From the NCBI GenBank assembly GCA_037975125.1, contig CM075853.1, positions 28,696,295 to 28,760,294 of the forward strand: a stretch of 64,000 nucleotides of DNA. The letters are read 5' to 3'. The stretch is from Latrodectus hesperus. Taxonomy: Eukaryota > Arthropoda > Arachnida > Araneae > Theridiidae. This document shows, piece by piece, positions 52,046-63,268 of the stretch (positions are counted from its first letter, which is position 1; every line of letters begins with the position of its first letter). Below the pieces are notes generated by a model that ran no database searches, was not told the origin of the DNA, and saw only the letters and a program-made list of their open reading frames with translations. A program made the position numbers and the translations under genes.

Positions 52046-53546
52046 ATTTAGTGGTTAATGTTTTCTGTGCTGACTATATTGCTTTATATACATATTTATT
52101 GAAATTTTGATGAGCTTTTGCTGAAAAAGTCATTTTAGCACATAGTTTAATAACAAATATCTCGTCCTATTGGTATTTGAAAAATTCTTTGGAACAAATA
52201 TATCATTCTTGCAGAAAAGAAGAGAAAAATAAAAATACTTACAGAGAATACTGTAACATGAAGATTTGGTCATGCAAATTATGCAAACTTCAAAAGGTAT
52301 GCTACTGAAAGATCAATGCTAATTTTCCTAAAATACGCACATATCACCTGATTAATTTGCAGTACAGAAAATGGAGAACTTTCGAAGAATTGTTAAATTT
52401 GTTACTCTATTTTGCCAACGGAAAGTGGTTTCACAAAGTGTTTCCCGTCAAATTATGCGTTTTCCAATAAATAAATGAATATCGATGGCAATGCCATAAT
52501 TAGTTATCGATGGACATAAAGGGCTTTCTATTCACTGTATTTTGACTGCACACTGATTTCATTTTCAAGCATATCAACAGATGGTTAGCCCTTCACTCAT
52601 ATCGTAGCTCCAGATTTAAATCGTCCATTGTTCAATGAGAAGTATTCACAAATTAAAATTGGTCTTCCATTCGGAGGGTCATGGTAATTTATAAATATTC
52701 ATATTCAAAGGAATATCTTTTCACTGTGTACCAGCTTGTACTATTCTATTGTATTTATTTTTGACAAATATCAGCAAAATGTTGATGACTATTCACCAAT
52801 AATTCCCTGTTAAGATAACATTATCCTGACTAACCTGAAATTCAGTTAAAATATAGCCTAAAGATGAGTAAAATGCATGTTAACCATCATTCTTGACTAT
52901 ATTTATCCTTTATCTTAATCGATATTTTAAGAAATTATAATTTACTGATTTAGATTCCTGCCTCTGAAGAAGTAGTTCTACTTTATGCTGATAAATCTGT
53001 ATGTCTATCTCTTGGAGGATTATAATTTTGAGATCCCTTGCTCGTACTTCATTCATTTTTAGCGCCAATTTTCACCACATTCTATTCAGTTTTGCATGAT
53101 TTTGTATTCTTTGTCATCTATCTTAATAAGACTATTTAATCAGTTTAAATAAATCTAAATTTGAATATCATTTGCCAATTATAAGTTCCAAATTTCATTC
53201 AATGTTTAATTTCAATTCAATTAAAATGGTTATTTAACAAGGGTTATGTTTATAACAGTGTAAATTCATCTGATCAATACAAATTACAATAGTGTTAGAA
53301 TATAATTAGTAATTAAAATTTTAAGTTAGCTAGCGCATTGTAAAAGAATATTATAGGGTGTTTTCACAAGTTTCTCAGATTGTTTATTATAAACATTGGA
53401 TTCTGGTGTATTTCATCATCATTTGCAGAATTCAAAGTAAATCCCTGAAATGGTATCAAATTATTGTTATTCCTTTAGTAGCAAAAATGAGAGAAATAGT
53501 CATATAAATTGATGTGCTAGAAACACTGGCATAGACACATTCATGA
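52046..53546. other. Noncoding stretch
   Basis: No gene or known repeat is supported. Sequence from about 52350 to 52720 is somewhat less AT-rich and unique in the window. Confidence 0.45.
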
Positions 53547-53603
53547 ATATGATAAAGAAATGTACCAACTCAACATAAGACTTGGTACATTTCTTTATCA
53601 TAT
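53547..53603. repeat. Perfect 22-bp inverted repeat, 25-bp stem with one mismatch
   Basis: The arms 53547-53568 and 53582-53603 are exact reverse complements (core gataaagaaatgtaccaa against ttggtacatttctttatc). Allowing one mismatch extends the stem to 25 bp around a 7-base loop (53572-53578). Pairing stops sharply at both outer ends. It could be a snap-back duplication, or a small-RNA-type hairpin if transcribed. Confidence 0.92.
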
Positions 53604-54212
53604 ACAACAAAGAATAATAATATAAAAAGACTAGTCACAGCCTCGTGGTGGAACAATGTTAAATGGCTCTCGGTTTGAATGTAGCCACACAGTTGAACAA
53701 TGGAAGATGAATATGTTGAATTTCTGGAATCTCTGGGATTATCCAATAATTCTTCCTTGCCATATATGAGTAATATTCATTAACTGTGAAAAAATCCTCT
53801 CGAAAAACGAAGAAAACTTTTAATGGAAAGGAAATTAATACCTCAAAACAAAGAGAGAGAACTCTTGCTTGGGAAGACAGACGCTGTGCAGGGTATGCCT
53901 TATAATTTTAAGCTGTTAGATCATCCGTTGTGAGATTTCAAACTCAACATCAATGAAAGCAGCGCACAGCAGATATATGAGACAGCAAACAATTTGGAAA
54001 TCTTTTAGATCGATTCCTACTAGTAAGGAATCGTTACTAGAGTTAAGTGATTTTGAATCTAAATAAATGTGGAATGTAGATAAAAGATTAAGTACGAAAT
54101 TTTATTGTTGAATTGTTACACAACTCTGGCTGTAAATATGAAGAATCTAGAAAAACATAAAATCTTCGATAAATATTTTACAGTAAAAAAGTGTGTGAAA
54201 TAAAGGGATCCA

Positions 54213-54500
54213 CAACAGTTTAGGAATATCATTTCACAAGATCGGCGTGCGACACTAGCTTAAGTTGTTGCAGATTTGAATGCTAGGGTAAAAAGGTATG
54301 TTAAAATGTGAATTGCATAGTTTTTTTTCCAATACAGGTATTTGATGGCACTGAACCTGCTAAAAGCTTTTGATAATTGAAGGATTCAAGTTTATGTTGT
54401 TTATCGGGCTCACCAGCCTTATCATTGAACTGTTGAATACAGGAAAAAGTTTTCGTTGTATGACTAGTCTCTTTATTGGCTATACTTGACTGATAGCTAT
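54213..54500 (+). pseudogene. Possible Tc1/Tc3-type transposase N-terminal remnant
   Basis: The bases at about 54226-54300 encode NIISQDRRATLA, a stop, then VVADLNARVK. This resembles the segment between the two N-terminal helix-turn-helix domains of Tc3-type transposases (RATLxQxVADxN). Downstream sequence to 54500 gives only weak, frameshifted resemblance to the next conserved block. No catalytic motifs or terminal repeats were seen. Confidence 0.35.
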
Positions 54501-54553
54501 GTATGAATTTCGAAGAAAAAAACCTAAGAATTACATATATCTGAATTAAGAAC

Positions 54554-54884
54554 TACAGTGGCTCAATATCTTCACGCCCTTTATGCTAAGATCAGCAAAG
54601 TAAACATCATTTGCCGCAGACAGGGATTGGAAGAATAACCACATTTTCCCTCACTGAGTTTCTGGAGCTCCATGGATTGGGGATGAATCTACGTTAATTT
54701 TAACATGTCCTTCAGCTGTGTGGCAAAGATGTGGAGAAGAGAGTGCGAGCTCAAGTGTGACCTTGTCACGTGATCATGGTTCAAAGTTACGAGGTGCTTG
54801 ATGATGGGCGATTATTTCATACTCATTAGTTTTAATGAACAGTTAAGTTCAGGGCTCATCTGCACCACTATGTATGTAGGTATA
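54554..54884 (+). mobile_element. Family B retroposon copy 3
   Basis: This starts cagtggctcaatatcttcac and shows catcatttgccgcagacagg, aataaccacattttccctca and ggattggggatgaat. It continues tgaccttgtcacgtgatcat, ggttcaaagttacgaggtgc, and ttgatgatgggcgattattt. The end is gttcagggctcatctgcacc, then actatgtatgta. The TATG tail is intact, as in the nested LINE at 11.67 kb. Confidence 0.8.
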
Positions 54885-55353
54885 TCTGAAATGCTGACAG
54901 GTATTGAGCAAAATGCTGTGGGGACTGTTGGCATGGTCCTGTAATGCAGCTGTTTGGACGCTGGGATTTGAGGCGGTCGGTTCAAAACTCACAGATATTG
55001 CGCAAAGTTGTGATTTACATTAGACAATTTGAAATTTGTGTCATTGAAATAATTTGGAATTCTTGGCAATTTAGAAACCATTTTGATATTTGATCAAATA
55101 AGAAGCATCTTTTTATAACAACATTCATTCGTGTCATGAGTGCATTTTGATAAGTTTGAAAGATTGTAACAGAATAATATGACATCACACATATTTAAAG
55201 CTGTTACTAAATTGCTGCAAGAAAATTGTTTTAAATTCAGTACCATCCACTGATCACAAGACTCTCTCGAGATTAACATTGTTGAGGATATTTGAAATTC
55301 TCATAATAATCTGTGCATCACAAATATATATATTTCACATCACTTTAGTATTG

Positions 55354-55648
55354 AGCCGTTGTGGCCTTGTAGGCTAGGACATCATTCTCATTATCGGAAG
55401 GTAGTGAGTTAGAATCCCGGCTTAACCGAATATCCATCGTGTTTGCTAAAGGTACGTTAAATAGGTAGTGGTCTCAATATCATCCAGGTGAAATGATACC
55501 TCTAGGTGTGGCAGACCAAGTATTAGAGGATCTTCTGTTTGAATCCTTCTTTTAAATTACGAAGACTCTCACAAAACACTAACCGGTAGAGTCCAACTTG
55601 TTCAAGTTGCAAGGAAGTATGCTGGTGCAACAGCAACAACAACCCCTA
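55354..55648 (+). mobile_element. SINE family C copy 1, tRNA-derived
   Basis: The head has an A-box-like gtggccttgtaggctagga and a B-box-like gagttagaatcccggc. The body carries tttgctaaaggtacgttaaa, caggtgaaatgatacctcta, ggtgtggcagaccaagtatt and gtagagtccaacttgttcaa. The caacttgttcaagttg palindrome forms a short stem before the caacagcaacaacaac tail. The 8-bp duplication tagtattg lies at 55346-55353 and 55649-55656. Confidence 0.82.
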
Positions 55649-55656
55649 TAGTATTG

Positions 55657-57260
55657 TAAACTACCCTGCAATTTTCCAGGATTTTTGTATTTACAACACA
55701 GCCTCATATTAGTAGGATTAATTTCACATCATGGTTTCGTGAGATTTTGCAAATTAAAACAGCACCTAAATACTTAGGTTACCAAATTTTCTGGCAGTCC
55801 ATTTGGCGTAAGTCAAAAGAAAAACCAAAGGGCAAATAAAAAGAATGATGAAAAGTATATCTTAACATAAATACATTTCTCACAAATGATCCAAAAAATA
55901 CATAACGAACTATTATTTCATCATCAATAAACAAATAAAATAGCATAATTACCGACAAGGATAATTTGTCAAATACATGTATGCATTTTAAAGATGTAGA
56001 AAAGTTTCCTTAAATAGCAAATAGTTTTAACTTATGACGAAAATAGAAATTTAGTGTTAGATATTAATTATATGATAGAGAGTCATAAGACATTTTCTCA
56101 AATGAATCTACAGCATCTTACCATTTAGGAAATGGAATGATGTTAAAAAAAAGAACTTGTTAGTTTGCAATGATAGTTACCGAAACACATTTCCGAAAAG
56201 TTCAAGAAGCAAACTTTGTTTTTATTGAAATATGGTCTCATGTTAAAAAACAATAAATGCCATTACCACTGAAAGAGGAAATCCCAATGTTTAACGTAGA
56301 CTGGAAAAGAATAAATATAATAAATAAGAACAAAAATGTGGCTTCAGTGGAAAAAGAAATTATCGTTTTAGCAAACACCTCCATGAAAAATAACATGTAA
56401 TGTGTTTGATTATTGCGCATTATTTTCACATTGTCAAGTAAAACTTGTTAAAAATATATATAAAATTTTTTATGTATTAACATATAAAAAGTCGTTTTTT
56501 ACATGTTTGTTAAAGTATTTTGGTATTGATATTCTTTTACTTTCCATTGTTTAAAAGGGAATTTTGAGAAAATTGTTTTCTCTCCTGTATTCTTTTTGCT
56601 TTAATTTTCAATAATAATGTTTTAAAAATATTTTAAAATTCCTTATCATATTATTTTTAAGCATTTTGTGTTCAAAGAACCATTTTTTTATTTTGAACAA
56701 TTCTTACGTATGTTTTAAGCACACATTTTGAATTTTCCCGATATTTCTATACGTATGAAGAATCATGATATATTTATTTTCAAGATAGTCATAAAATATT
56801 CAATATAATGGAGAATTTAAGACGAAAAGTTTCACGCTATTGTAGTCTTAAATCTCATATGTTTTTGTTTTATTTATAACTTGTATTTTTCTTTAACAGA
56901 CAAAATTATTTATAAGAAATCGATACAATGATTAAAGAATATGTATTGCAAAGAGTTTTCACATATCGTAATATGTACCTTTCGTTATTTCGTTGTAGCT
57001 GAAAATTACAAAATGAACACAGTTATCGCAAAACATCAGAAGATAGATTATATAAAATTTGTAATAAGCACATCACTCTTGTTAGAGAAATTTCTAAAAT
57101 TTCTTCTGAAATTCGTCCTACTTATTATATCAACATTAACTCCTCGTGGTTTTTTAGATTTAGACCGAATGTCAACCCCATCATTTAACACTACATAAAA
57201 AAAGCTGAAGAAAAAGGTTTACTGCTCACAGTGTTTTGTCTTACAGATTTTCCCCTTCTT
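55657..57260. other. AT-rich noncoding stretch
   Basis: No gene or repeat family could be supported. Confidence 0.5.
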
Positions 57261-57273
57261 GTAGGCCAAATTT

Positions 57274-57602
57274 GAGCACCTGTAGCTCAGTAGCTTCACA
57301 CCGCTTCACGTATTATCACAAAGAGAGGCATCATTAGCCAACAGCTGCGATAGAATGACCATACTCTCTCTCACAGGGTTGCTGTAGTTCCGTGGGTTGG
57401 GGACGTGCCCACGTTAACCTGTGACGCTTAAAGTCCTTCCGCTGGTATAACGTAGATATAAAGAAGAAGATGCCAACTCAAATATGACCCCGTCACCTGA
57501 CCGAGGCTCAAAGTTACATGGCGTTTTGATGACCGGAGATTATTCCAAATCTTTTAAACTTAGGGTGCAATACAGGTCTCGCCTGCACAGTTATGTGTGT
57601 AT
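57274..57602 (+). mobile_element. Family B retroposon copy 4
   Basis: This starts gagcacctgtagctcagtag and runs through gaggcatcattagccaacag, gaatgaccatactctctctc, gtgggttggggacgtgccca, and cgttaacctgtgacg. It continues agtccttccgctggtataac, ccccgtcacctgaccgaggc, and gatgaccggagattattcca, ending in cgcctgcacagttatgtgtg and tatgta. Imperfect flanking repeats (gtaggccaaatt at 57261-57272, gtaagccacatt at 57603-57614) fit an old target-site duplication. Confidence 0.82.
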
Positions 57603-57771
57603 GTAAGCCACATTCAAGTATCGAAAGGGAGGAAACATCTAAAAATTACCAGCAGATTTACATGTATAAAGCAGAAACATAACATTCATCTCCTATCCAC
57701 CAACTGTGGCAAAATTCAAACCTTTCATTCTGCATTGCGAAGAGTACTTATCTCTATGCCATAGTAAGATC

Positions 57772-57950
57772 GCCAAGCTGGCAGCCGAATGGTTATCGCT
57801 CTTGCCTTTGGTTCAACAGTTCGTGGGTTCAAATCCCACCTTGGGCATGGATGTTTGTAGTGGTTCGGAATCCACTTTAAACCGTAGGTCCCGGTCTAAT
57901 TAGCACTCGTGTGCAAAAAAAATGACCGTTGAGCGCGACAAACAAACAAA
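57772..57950 (+). mobile_element. SINE family E, short, Ser/Leu-tRNA-like head
   Basis: The head ctggcagccgaatggttatc, with a B box gtgggttcaaatcccacc about 45 bp downstream, has the layout of a class II (Ser/Leu) tRNA. The gtggg/cccac T stem is intact. A ~110-bp body follows (tggatgtttgtagtggttcg, actcgtgtgcaaaa) and ends gagcgcgacaaacaaacaaa. The flanks ccatagtaagatc (57759-57771) and ccatggtaagatc (57951-57963) match at 12 of 13 positions. A single copy is present in the window. Confidence 0.82.
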
Positions 57951-58304
57951 CCATGGTAAGATCTACACAAAAATTTATAATCTAAGTTCAAAATTTCAAG
58001 AACACTCTCCTTAAAACTTAATCTTAAATTTTGAAAATGCTCAGCATTCGTAATTTTCATCTCCTTTCCCTCTATCTCAATTTCTTTAGCTAATATAGCA
58101 CCCAAAGGTGAATAATTTGCCAGCATTTATTGTCATACACAGACAGATGCTTAGTTGTGCTTCATTTGCTTATCACGTGGATGACAGACACACATTAGCC
58201 TATTATAATAATTAAACTAAATCTCAACGAGCTTGCCAAGGAATTATACACAAAAGCTGATAATAATTATCCGATATATCACAACAACAATATCGTTCCT
58301 CACG

Positions 58305-58920
58305 TGTTATCTAAACCACGCTAATGAAGGACATGAAATATAAATGCCACGACGCGTGCCTGAAAGCCCAAGTGAATTTCCTGCTAACCAACCGACACAC
58401 AACGAACTCAACTCCATTATCTTGGAAGTGCAATGACGGGGTTTACCATTCCGAAGTGATTCGGGAGGTAATAAGTGTAACGGTGATCCCCTCAAACACC
58501 AGGGAGACGAAGCGAGAATTAAATTTTGCTGCATCCCAACGGCTCTGTGCTCTGTAAGGATGGGAAAGAGAGGTGAGAATGACAAAGTCGAACGCTCGAA
58601 TTACCTGGTCGAGTCGTCACGGGGTAGTGTTTGATGGCCGGGATCTCGACGCTAAGACCCTTTCGCTCACCTCTACTTTAATTAATGAACGAGTGAGATC
58701 TGCCGGTTTCAGATGTCTGGAAATTGAAGACTCGCTCGTTTGAGGACTGATGGGCCATGAAAGGTTAACACTGTTCTTCCTCCAACGAGGGGGCCTTTCA
58801 TCTATTGCAGATAGAATGCTGGCTGGACTTCGGCTTAGGTGAGATTCATTTGATATGTGTGTTTCAAGACGGTTTAGGGATAAATTCACGAACGCTTCCT
58901 CCACATTTTTTAGTTTTGAG
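58305..58920. other. GC-richer unique island of unknown function
   Basis: About 600 bp of markedly higher GC with several CpGs (acgacgcg, gtcgagtcgtcacggg, tctcgacg) and no transposon signature. Two neighbouring minus-strand frames are open. The one at 58904-58617 reads NESHLSRSPASILSAI and SWPISPQTSESSISR and contains no ATG, so it could only be an internal exon. It meets a consensus donor gag|gtgagc near 58672, but no good acceptor is visible. Plus-strand donor-like gtgag sites also occur (58573 and 58837). Exon, promoter or enhancer are all possible. Confidence 0.35.
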
Positions 58921-61385
58921 AAATTTCAATTGAAATAAACTTTAATGACTTATTAGTGCGCTTATTTTTTACTGTCTAAGTACAATTCTTCCTATGCAAA
59001 TAAACAAGATTTTAGTAGTTTTACAGTCTCTACTGCAGTGTCACTTCTACAGAGAACAATTATGTTGCTCGTAGCTTCAGCGGCTGCACATATTTCACAG
59101 AACAACAGTTGCAAGAAACTTCACATGGTGATTTGCACATTAATGAAATAAAACCCTTATTTCATATAAAATTTATTACTAAAATTAAACACACAAGAAA
59201 AGAGATTGATCAATTTTAAGTAAAACTAAAGTTAACTTTAAACTTTAAATTCCACATTTAAAATTATTTTTTATATTTTACTTATATTAAACATAAAACA
59301 TATTGTCATCATATAAGTTCCATTCTGTATCTGCTCATAATTTTAAAAATTCACCGAACAGACAGGGATCAAAATAATTAGTTTTATTTTAAAACTTTTA
59401 TACAATTTTCTTAAAAACTATAATCAAATTTACATACAATCTTAAAACATTCCTGGAACATTTTTATAAAGAATCTGAAAACTTAATATATATTGCCAGA
59501 TAAGTAATGGTTTAGTTTTTCAATACGAGTCCATTATAAAACTTTAGTCAGTAAATTTCGATACATTTTTTCGACAGTTCTAACAGATTTAATTTTAGAA
59601 TTTAAGGATAATAGTCAAATCTTTTTTCTTATTTTTCTGATAAAAATATTCAATAGTTATTCTGTAAATTGATAGTGTCTATCAGAAAGCATTTATTTAG
59701 CAAATCCCGTTTTTAATTTTCATTTTTAAAATGGTATATGGTGAGTGATCACAACATGTTGATTAGTTACTTCTTCAACTTCAGCATAGATTTTTTGAGT
59801 GTATAAAATTAATGTTGTTGTTAATTTTGAGACTATCTAGCTGAGTTAGACAATCCTAGTGAATCCGAAAATATCTAAAAAGTCTAAAATAAAATGAGGG
59901 CCCCGCAGAACTTCATCTTTGTTAAAATTTAGACACACCAAAATATGTGCATGGGAAGTCTTGTCAGCTGTGCACCAATGGTACTCCAGGTATATTTTTT
60001 AACCTTGCTTAAAAATAAGGGCTCTTGTGCGGCCACTCAAAAATCGCGAAAAAGCAATTGGTATTTAAAATTGAATATGGTGTATGTACTTCGTCATTTG
60101 ACCATGGTTGTAACCAAATTATTCTTTTCGTGGACTAGCATTCAGTTTGAATTAAATAACTGAAATATAGGCTTCATATGCTGTAAATACATATGACAAA
60201 AAATTGTAGAACGCATTTATTCCTACATCTAAACTATGAATATAAATAATTATTCCTGTTTTCGCAGTTTCAAAGTTAACATCATTTTTAAAAATTAATT
60301 ATCATGTACTAAACACAAATTATTTGGAAAATTTCATCATCCACTCATAGCATACATAAGTTTGATTTAAAAATTGTGATGCAAAATTTGTTTCTTTAAA
60401 ATATGTAAAATGAGAGACAAATATCTTATATAGAAATAAATAATAAAACATACCTTTTTTATTTTATTTGCTTTACAATTTTATTAAGGTATACGTTTTT
60501 AATTAATTTTTCTCCTAATTGGAAAACGAATATGATGAGTTATTGATCTTTAGATTAATACGAGTATATATATAATGCACATTTATTAAAAAAATCTCAG
60601 TCGAAATTTAAAAAAAATAAATTTAAATTTTGAATAAAGTAATTATTTTACTTATATTCATAATTTATCGTCTTATTGCACGATTATTCGTTTTATTTAT
60701 AAGTTATTAAAATTAGTGTTGTATAAAATGTTTCTAAGAAAACAAATTCGTTGTATATTTGCAAAAGAAATCTATGGAGATATTGTATGAATATTTAAAA
60801 TAGGTCAAATAGAAAACAATTAAATATATAAAATCAAGTTTACAAAAATTCAGCATACAGTTGATTTTTGTTAATATAATTTTCTTCTGAATAAGGATAA
60901 AAGAAGTAGATGTCTCTCCTGAATAAGAAAAAATTAAGAAGTTTTTTCTTTTTCATATTATAGATATGAAACTTAATATTAGACATATGACTTATCATAG
61001 GCCGGTCATTAGATATATTGTCTAGAAAATGTTCTATAAAGTTAAAAAATACATGGATATTTGTCAGAAAAGAGAATATATTTTTATATAAATTACAACT
61101 CAATGTTTGCAAAAAAAGTTTTGTATCAATATTTTATATAAGAATTTTATAGCTTGCAAATAGTTTTGAAATGATACTATAAATATAATCAGAAAAATAT
61201 TAATCCGACCAAAATTAGATCAAAATACCCCTTTAAAATGACGAGCATATTAAATAAATGAAGGAAAACAATAATAATTCAAAATGTATAAAATAACAAT
61301 CATACTACGAAGAATATTTATTTAAAAGTAACGCGTAATGGTTTGAAATTAGTCGTGCGTACTTAAATAACCTCTACATCAATTA
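58921..61385. other. AT-rich noncoding stretch
   Basis: No gene is supported. The plus-strand frame at 59945-60163 has a mixed composition but no recognisable motif and no splice context. Confidence 0.45.
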
Positions 61386-61930
61386 ATAGAAAGTCTGGTG
61401 AGAGTACAGGGTAAAAATAACTGGTACGGAAAGCTGCAAGTTCCTTTCAGCTTTTGCGCTGACTTGCCTGACTCTCAAACCGTTCAATATGCAAATATTT
61501 CAGGGGTAACGCTCGCCAAACCACAACTTAATGATTCTACCAGCTTTGCTTTCCCAGAATGCATCGGACCGGAGAAGAGAAACAAAAAATTCTATTTTCC
61601 TGACAAACCTTTTCGCTGGTCTTCCGAAAAGTTCGTTAGTTTCGAATTCATTATTCTGCCTCTTCCGGTATGAATATGCATTCCAAGTAATTCTTTTCCA
61701 GTTTTGAACGCCTTTTTTTTTATCTCTGTTATTTTGTTCGCCTCTTAAAAGAGAAAAGTTTCGCTTGTGTGCTCGAACTTTTCTCTAAAATGTATTAAGC
61801 GGAGAACTTATAATGTCCCGCCTTAAAGCGCTCGGAGCTTCTCAGTCTTCTAACCAATCAAAAATAAGCATTGCTGATTGTTTCCTCGCTGCAGTCGTTT
61901 AAGGAGCTGCATCATGAATAGTTTACGCGA
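61386..61930. other. GC-richer unique island with octamer, CCAAT and hairpin
   Basis: About 540 bp is unlike the surrounding AT-rich DNA and has no repeat copy in the window. It contains a POU-type octamer atgcaaat (61489-61496), a CCAAT box (61854-61858) and a hairpin at 61750-61786. A plus-strand frame from 61398 to 61673 encodes VPFSFCADLPDSQTVQYANI and RNKKFYFPDKPFRWSSEKF and meets a donor-like ccg|gtatga near 61667. Coding is therefore possible, with a weak upstream acceptor (attaatag near 61389). I recognise no protein family. Promoter or enhancer is equally plausible. Confidence 0.35.
61750..61786. repeat. Imperfect hairpin in the 61.4-61.9 kb island
   Basis: agagaaaagtttcg (61750-61763) is complementary, with one bulged base, to cgaacttttctct (61774-61786), leaving a loop of about 10 bases. 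Confidence 0.7.
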
Positions 61931-62920
61931 TGCTTTAAAATTAAGTATCTTTCAGACATGATTATGCATATAATATATATAAGAAATAAAACTTTGTCAA
62001 ATGCTGTAAAATATATTTCAGTGGTAAATTGAATTTTCCATTAGTTGAAGTGATTTTGACCTTGATTAAATTTCTTTTGCTATCTCAAAAATTGCAAACA
62101 AACTGAGAACACCAACTTGTAAATAAACAATTCCTATATTGTTTTTAAATTTTTCATTAATTTTCCTTCTTTTCATATTAATTAAACTAAGTTGATTGTA
62201 AAGAAGGAATATGATAAAAAGATACTGTCTAATAATAAAAAGATGCTGTCAAATAATTCAAATCCTGGAAATGGAAAACAATTATTTTCTATTTATTGAA
62301 ATAATTCATAGTGCACTTTATCTTTTTTAGCTGTTGGCACTAGTTATTGCTTAGCAAAAATTTTAATTGAACCCAATATAAATCTTTAATCAATGATTCT
62401 ATTTTATTGCATTCATATTGAACTATCGAAATCCATAATTATTGGAATAAAATATTATAAATAATTGATATTAATTAAAAGTAGAATAGATTTAGTCCAG
62501 TAAAAATTACTATTGAACCGAATACGAATACATTAGTCTCTGTTAGTGTGGATGTATTGAAATTAAAATTAAATCTAAATTATAAATACTAATCTAAATT
62601 ATAAATATAGCGTAAAATTTATAAATTTAATGAATTAAAATAATTTTATTCATGATGTTAGAATATCAGTTTCTATCTTATTTTAAAGATTTTAATTTAG
62701 GAGAAAGTGATATATGACATTGGTGAATAATAGAGTAATATTTTAAGGCATAATTTTTTGTTATTCTTTCATTAATAGTTTTTAAATTTCGATGCAAATT
62801 TAGATATAGTTATATGCTATAATTTTTGGTTTGGCATATTATCTGTTATAAATAAAATTAACTGATGCTTAAAATAAGAAATATAATGGTAAACATATAT
62901 TGCATCTTCTATTGCGAGAA
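61931..62920. other. AT-rich noncoding stretch
   Basis: No feature could be supported. Confidence 0.5.
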
Positions 62921-62924
62921 ACCT

Positions 62925-62996
62925 CAAGACGCTTATGACCTTGTGGAATTCTACAATTAACTTCGGATGGGAAGGTATCGAGTCCGGTTCTAACCA
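62925..62996 (+). mobile_element. Possible SINE head fragment (tRNA-like)
   Basis: Cttatgaccttgtggaattc resembles a damaged A box. It is followed at tRNA-like distance by ggtatcgagtccggttc, close to a Pol III B box. Nothing downstream matches the other families and no duplication was found. Confidence 0.35.
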
Positions 62997-63157
62997 CCAT
63001 TAAATAACTGGATATTCGAGAATTTTTCTATACACCCCATAACTAAAAAAATCTTCACATAAAATATTTTTCGAGTATTGCTTAACTGTTTTACAAGAGT
63101 CTTTGATTGTTAGGGCGTCTGTTTTACGGTGTCAAAAATTTGATAACATCAGTATAT

Positions 63158-63256
63158 TTTTTTTCCAACGGAGGGCACTTGGGTGACGAACCCTATGCCA
63201 CAACAAGGCTAGAAATTGCTACTCATTTGTCGTTACCCAGCGGGCACCTGTGAACC
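63158..63256 (-). mobile_element. 99-bp retroposon fragment with poly(A) tail
   Basis: On the minus strand the insert reads ggttcacaggtgcccgctgg ... gtgccctccgttgg and ends in a run of A. A perfect 12-bp target-site duplication, acatcagtatat, lies at 63146-63157 and 63257-63268. It is therefore a genuine retroposed 3' fragment. The source is unknown: the sequence does not match the LINE 3' ends elsewhere in this window, which have AAC, GAA or TATG tails instead of poly(A). Confidence 0.75.
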
Positions 63257-63268
63257 ACATCAGTATAT

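Noticed and set aside
51895..52110. 71-codon frame as a gene
   Set aside because: It lies mainly within the family D SINE and crosses its target-site duplication.
54920..55010. tRNA-like sequence (ggcggtcggttcaaaactc)
   Set aside because: There is a single B-box-like match without an A box, and it lies just outside the family B tail.
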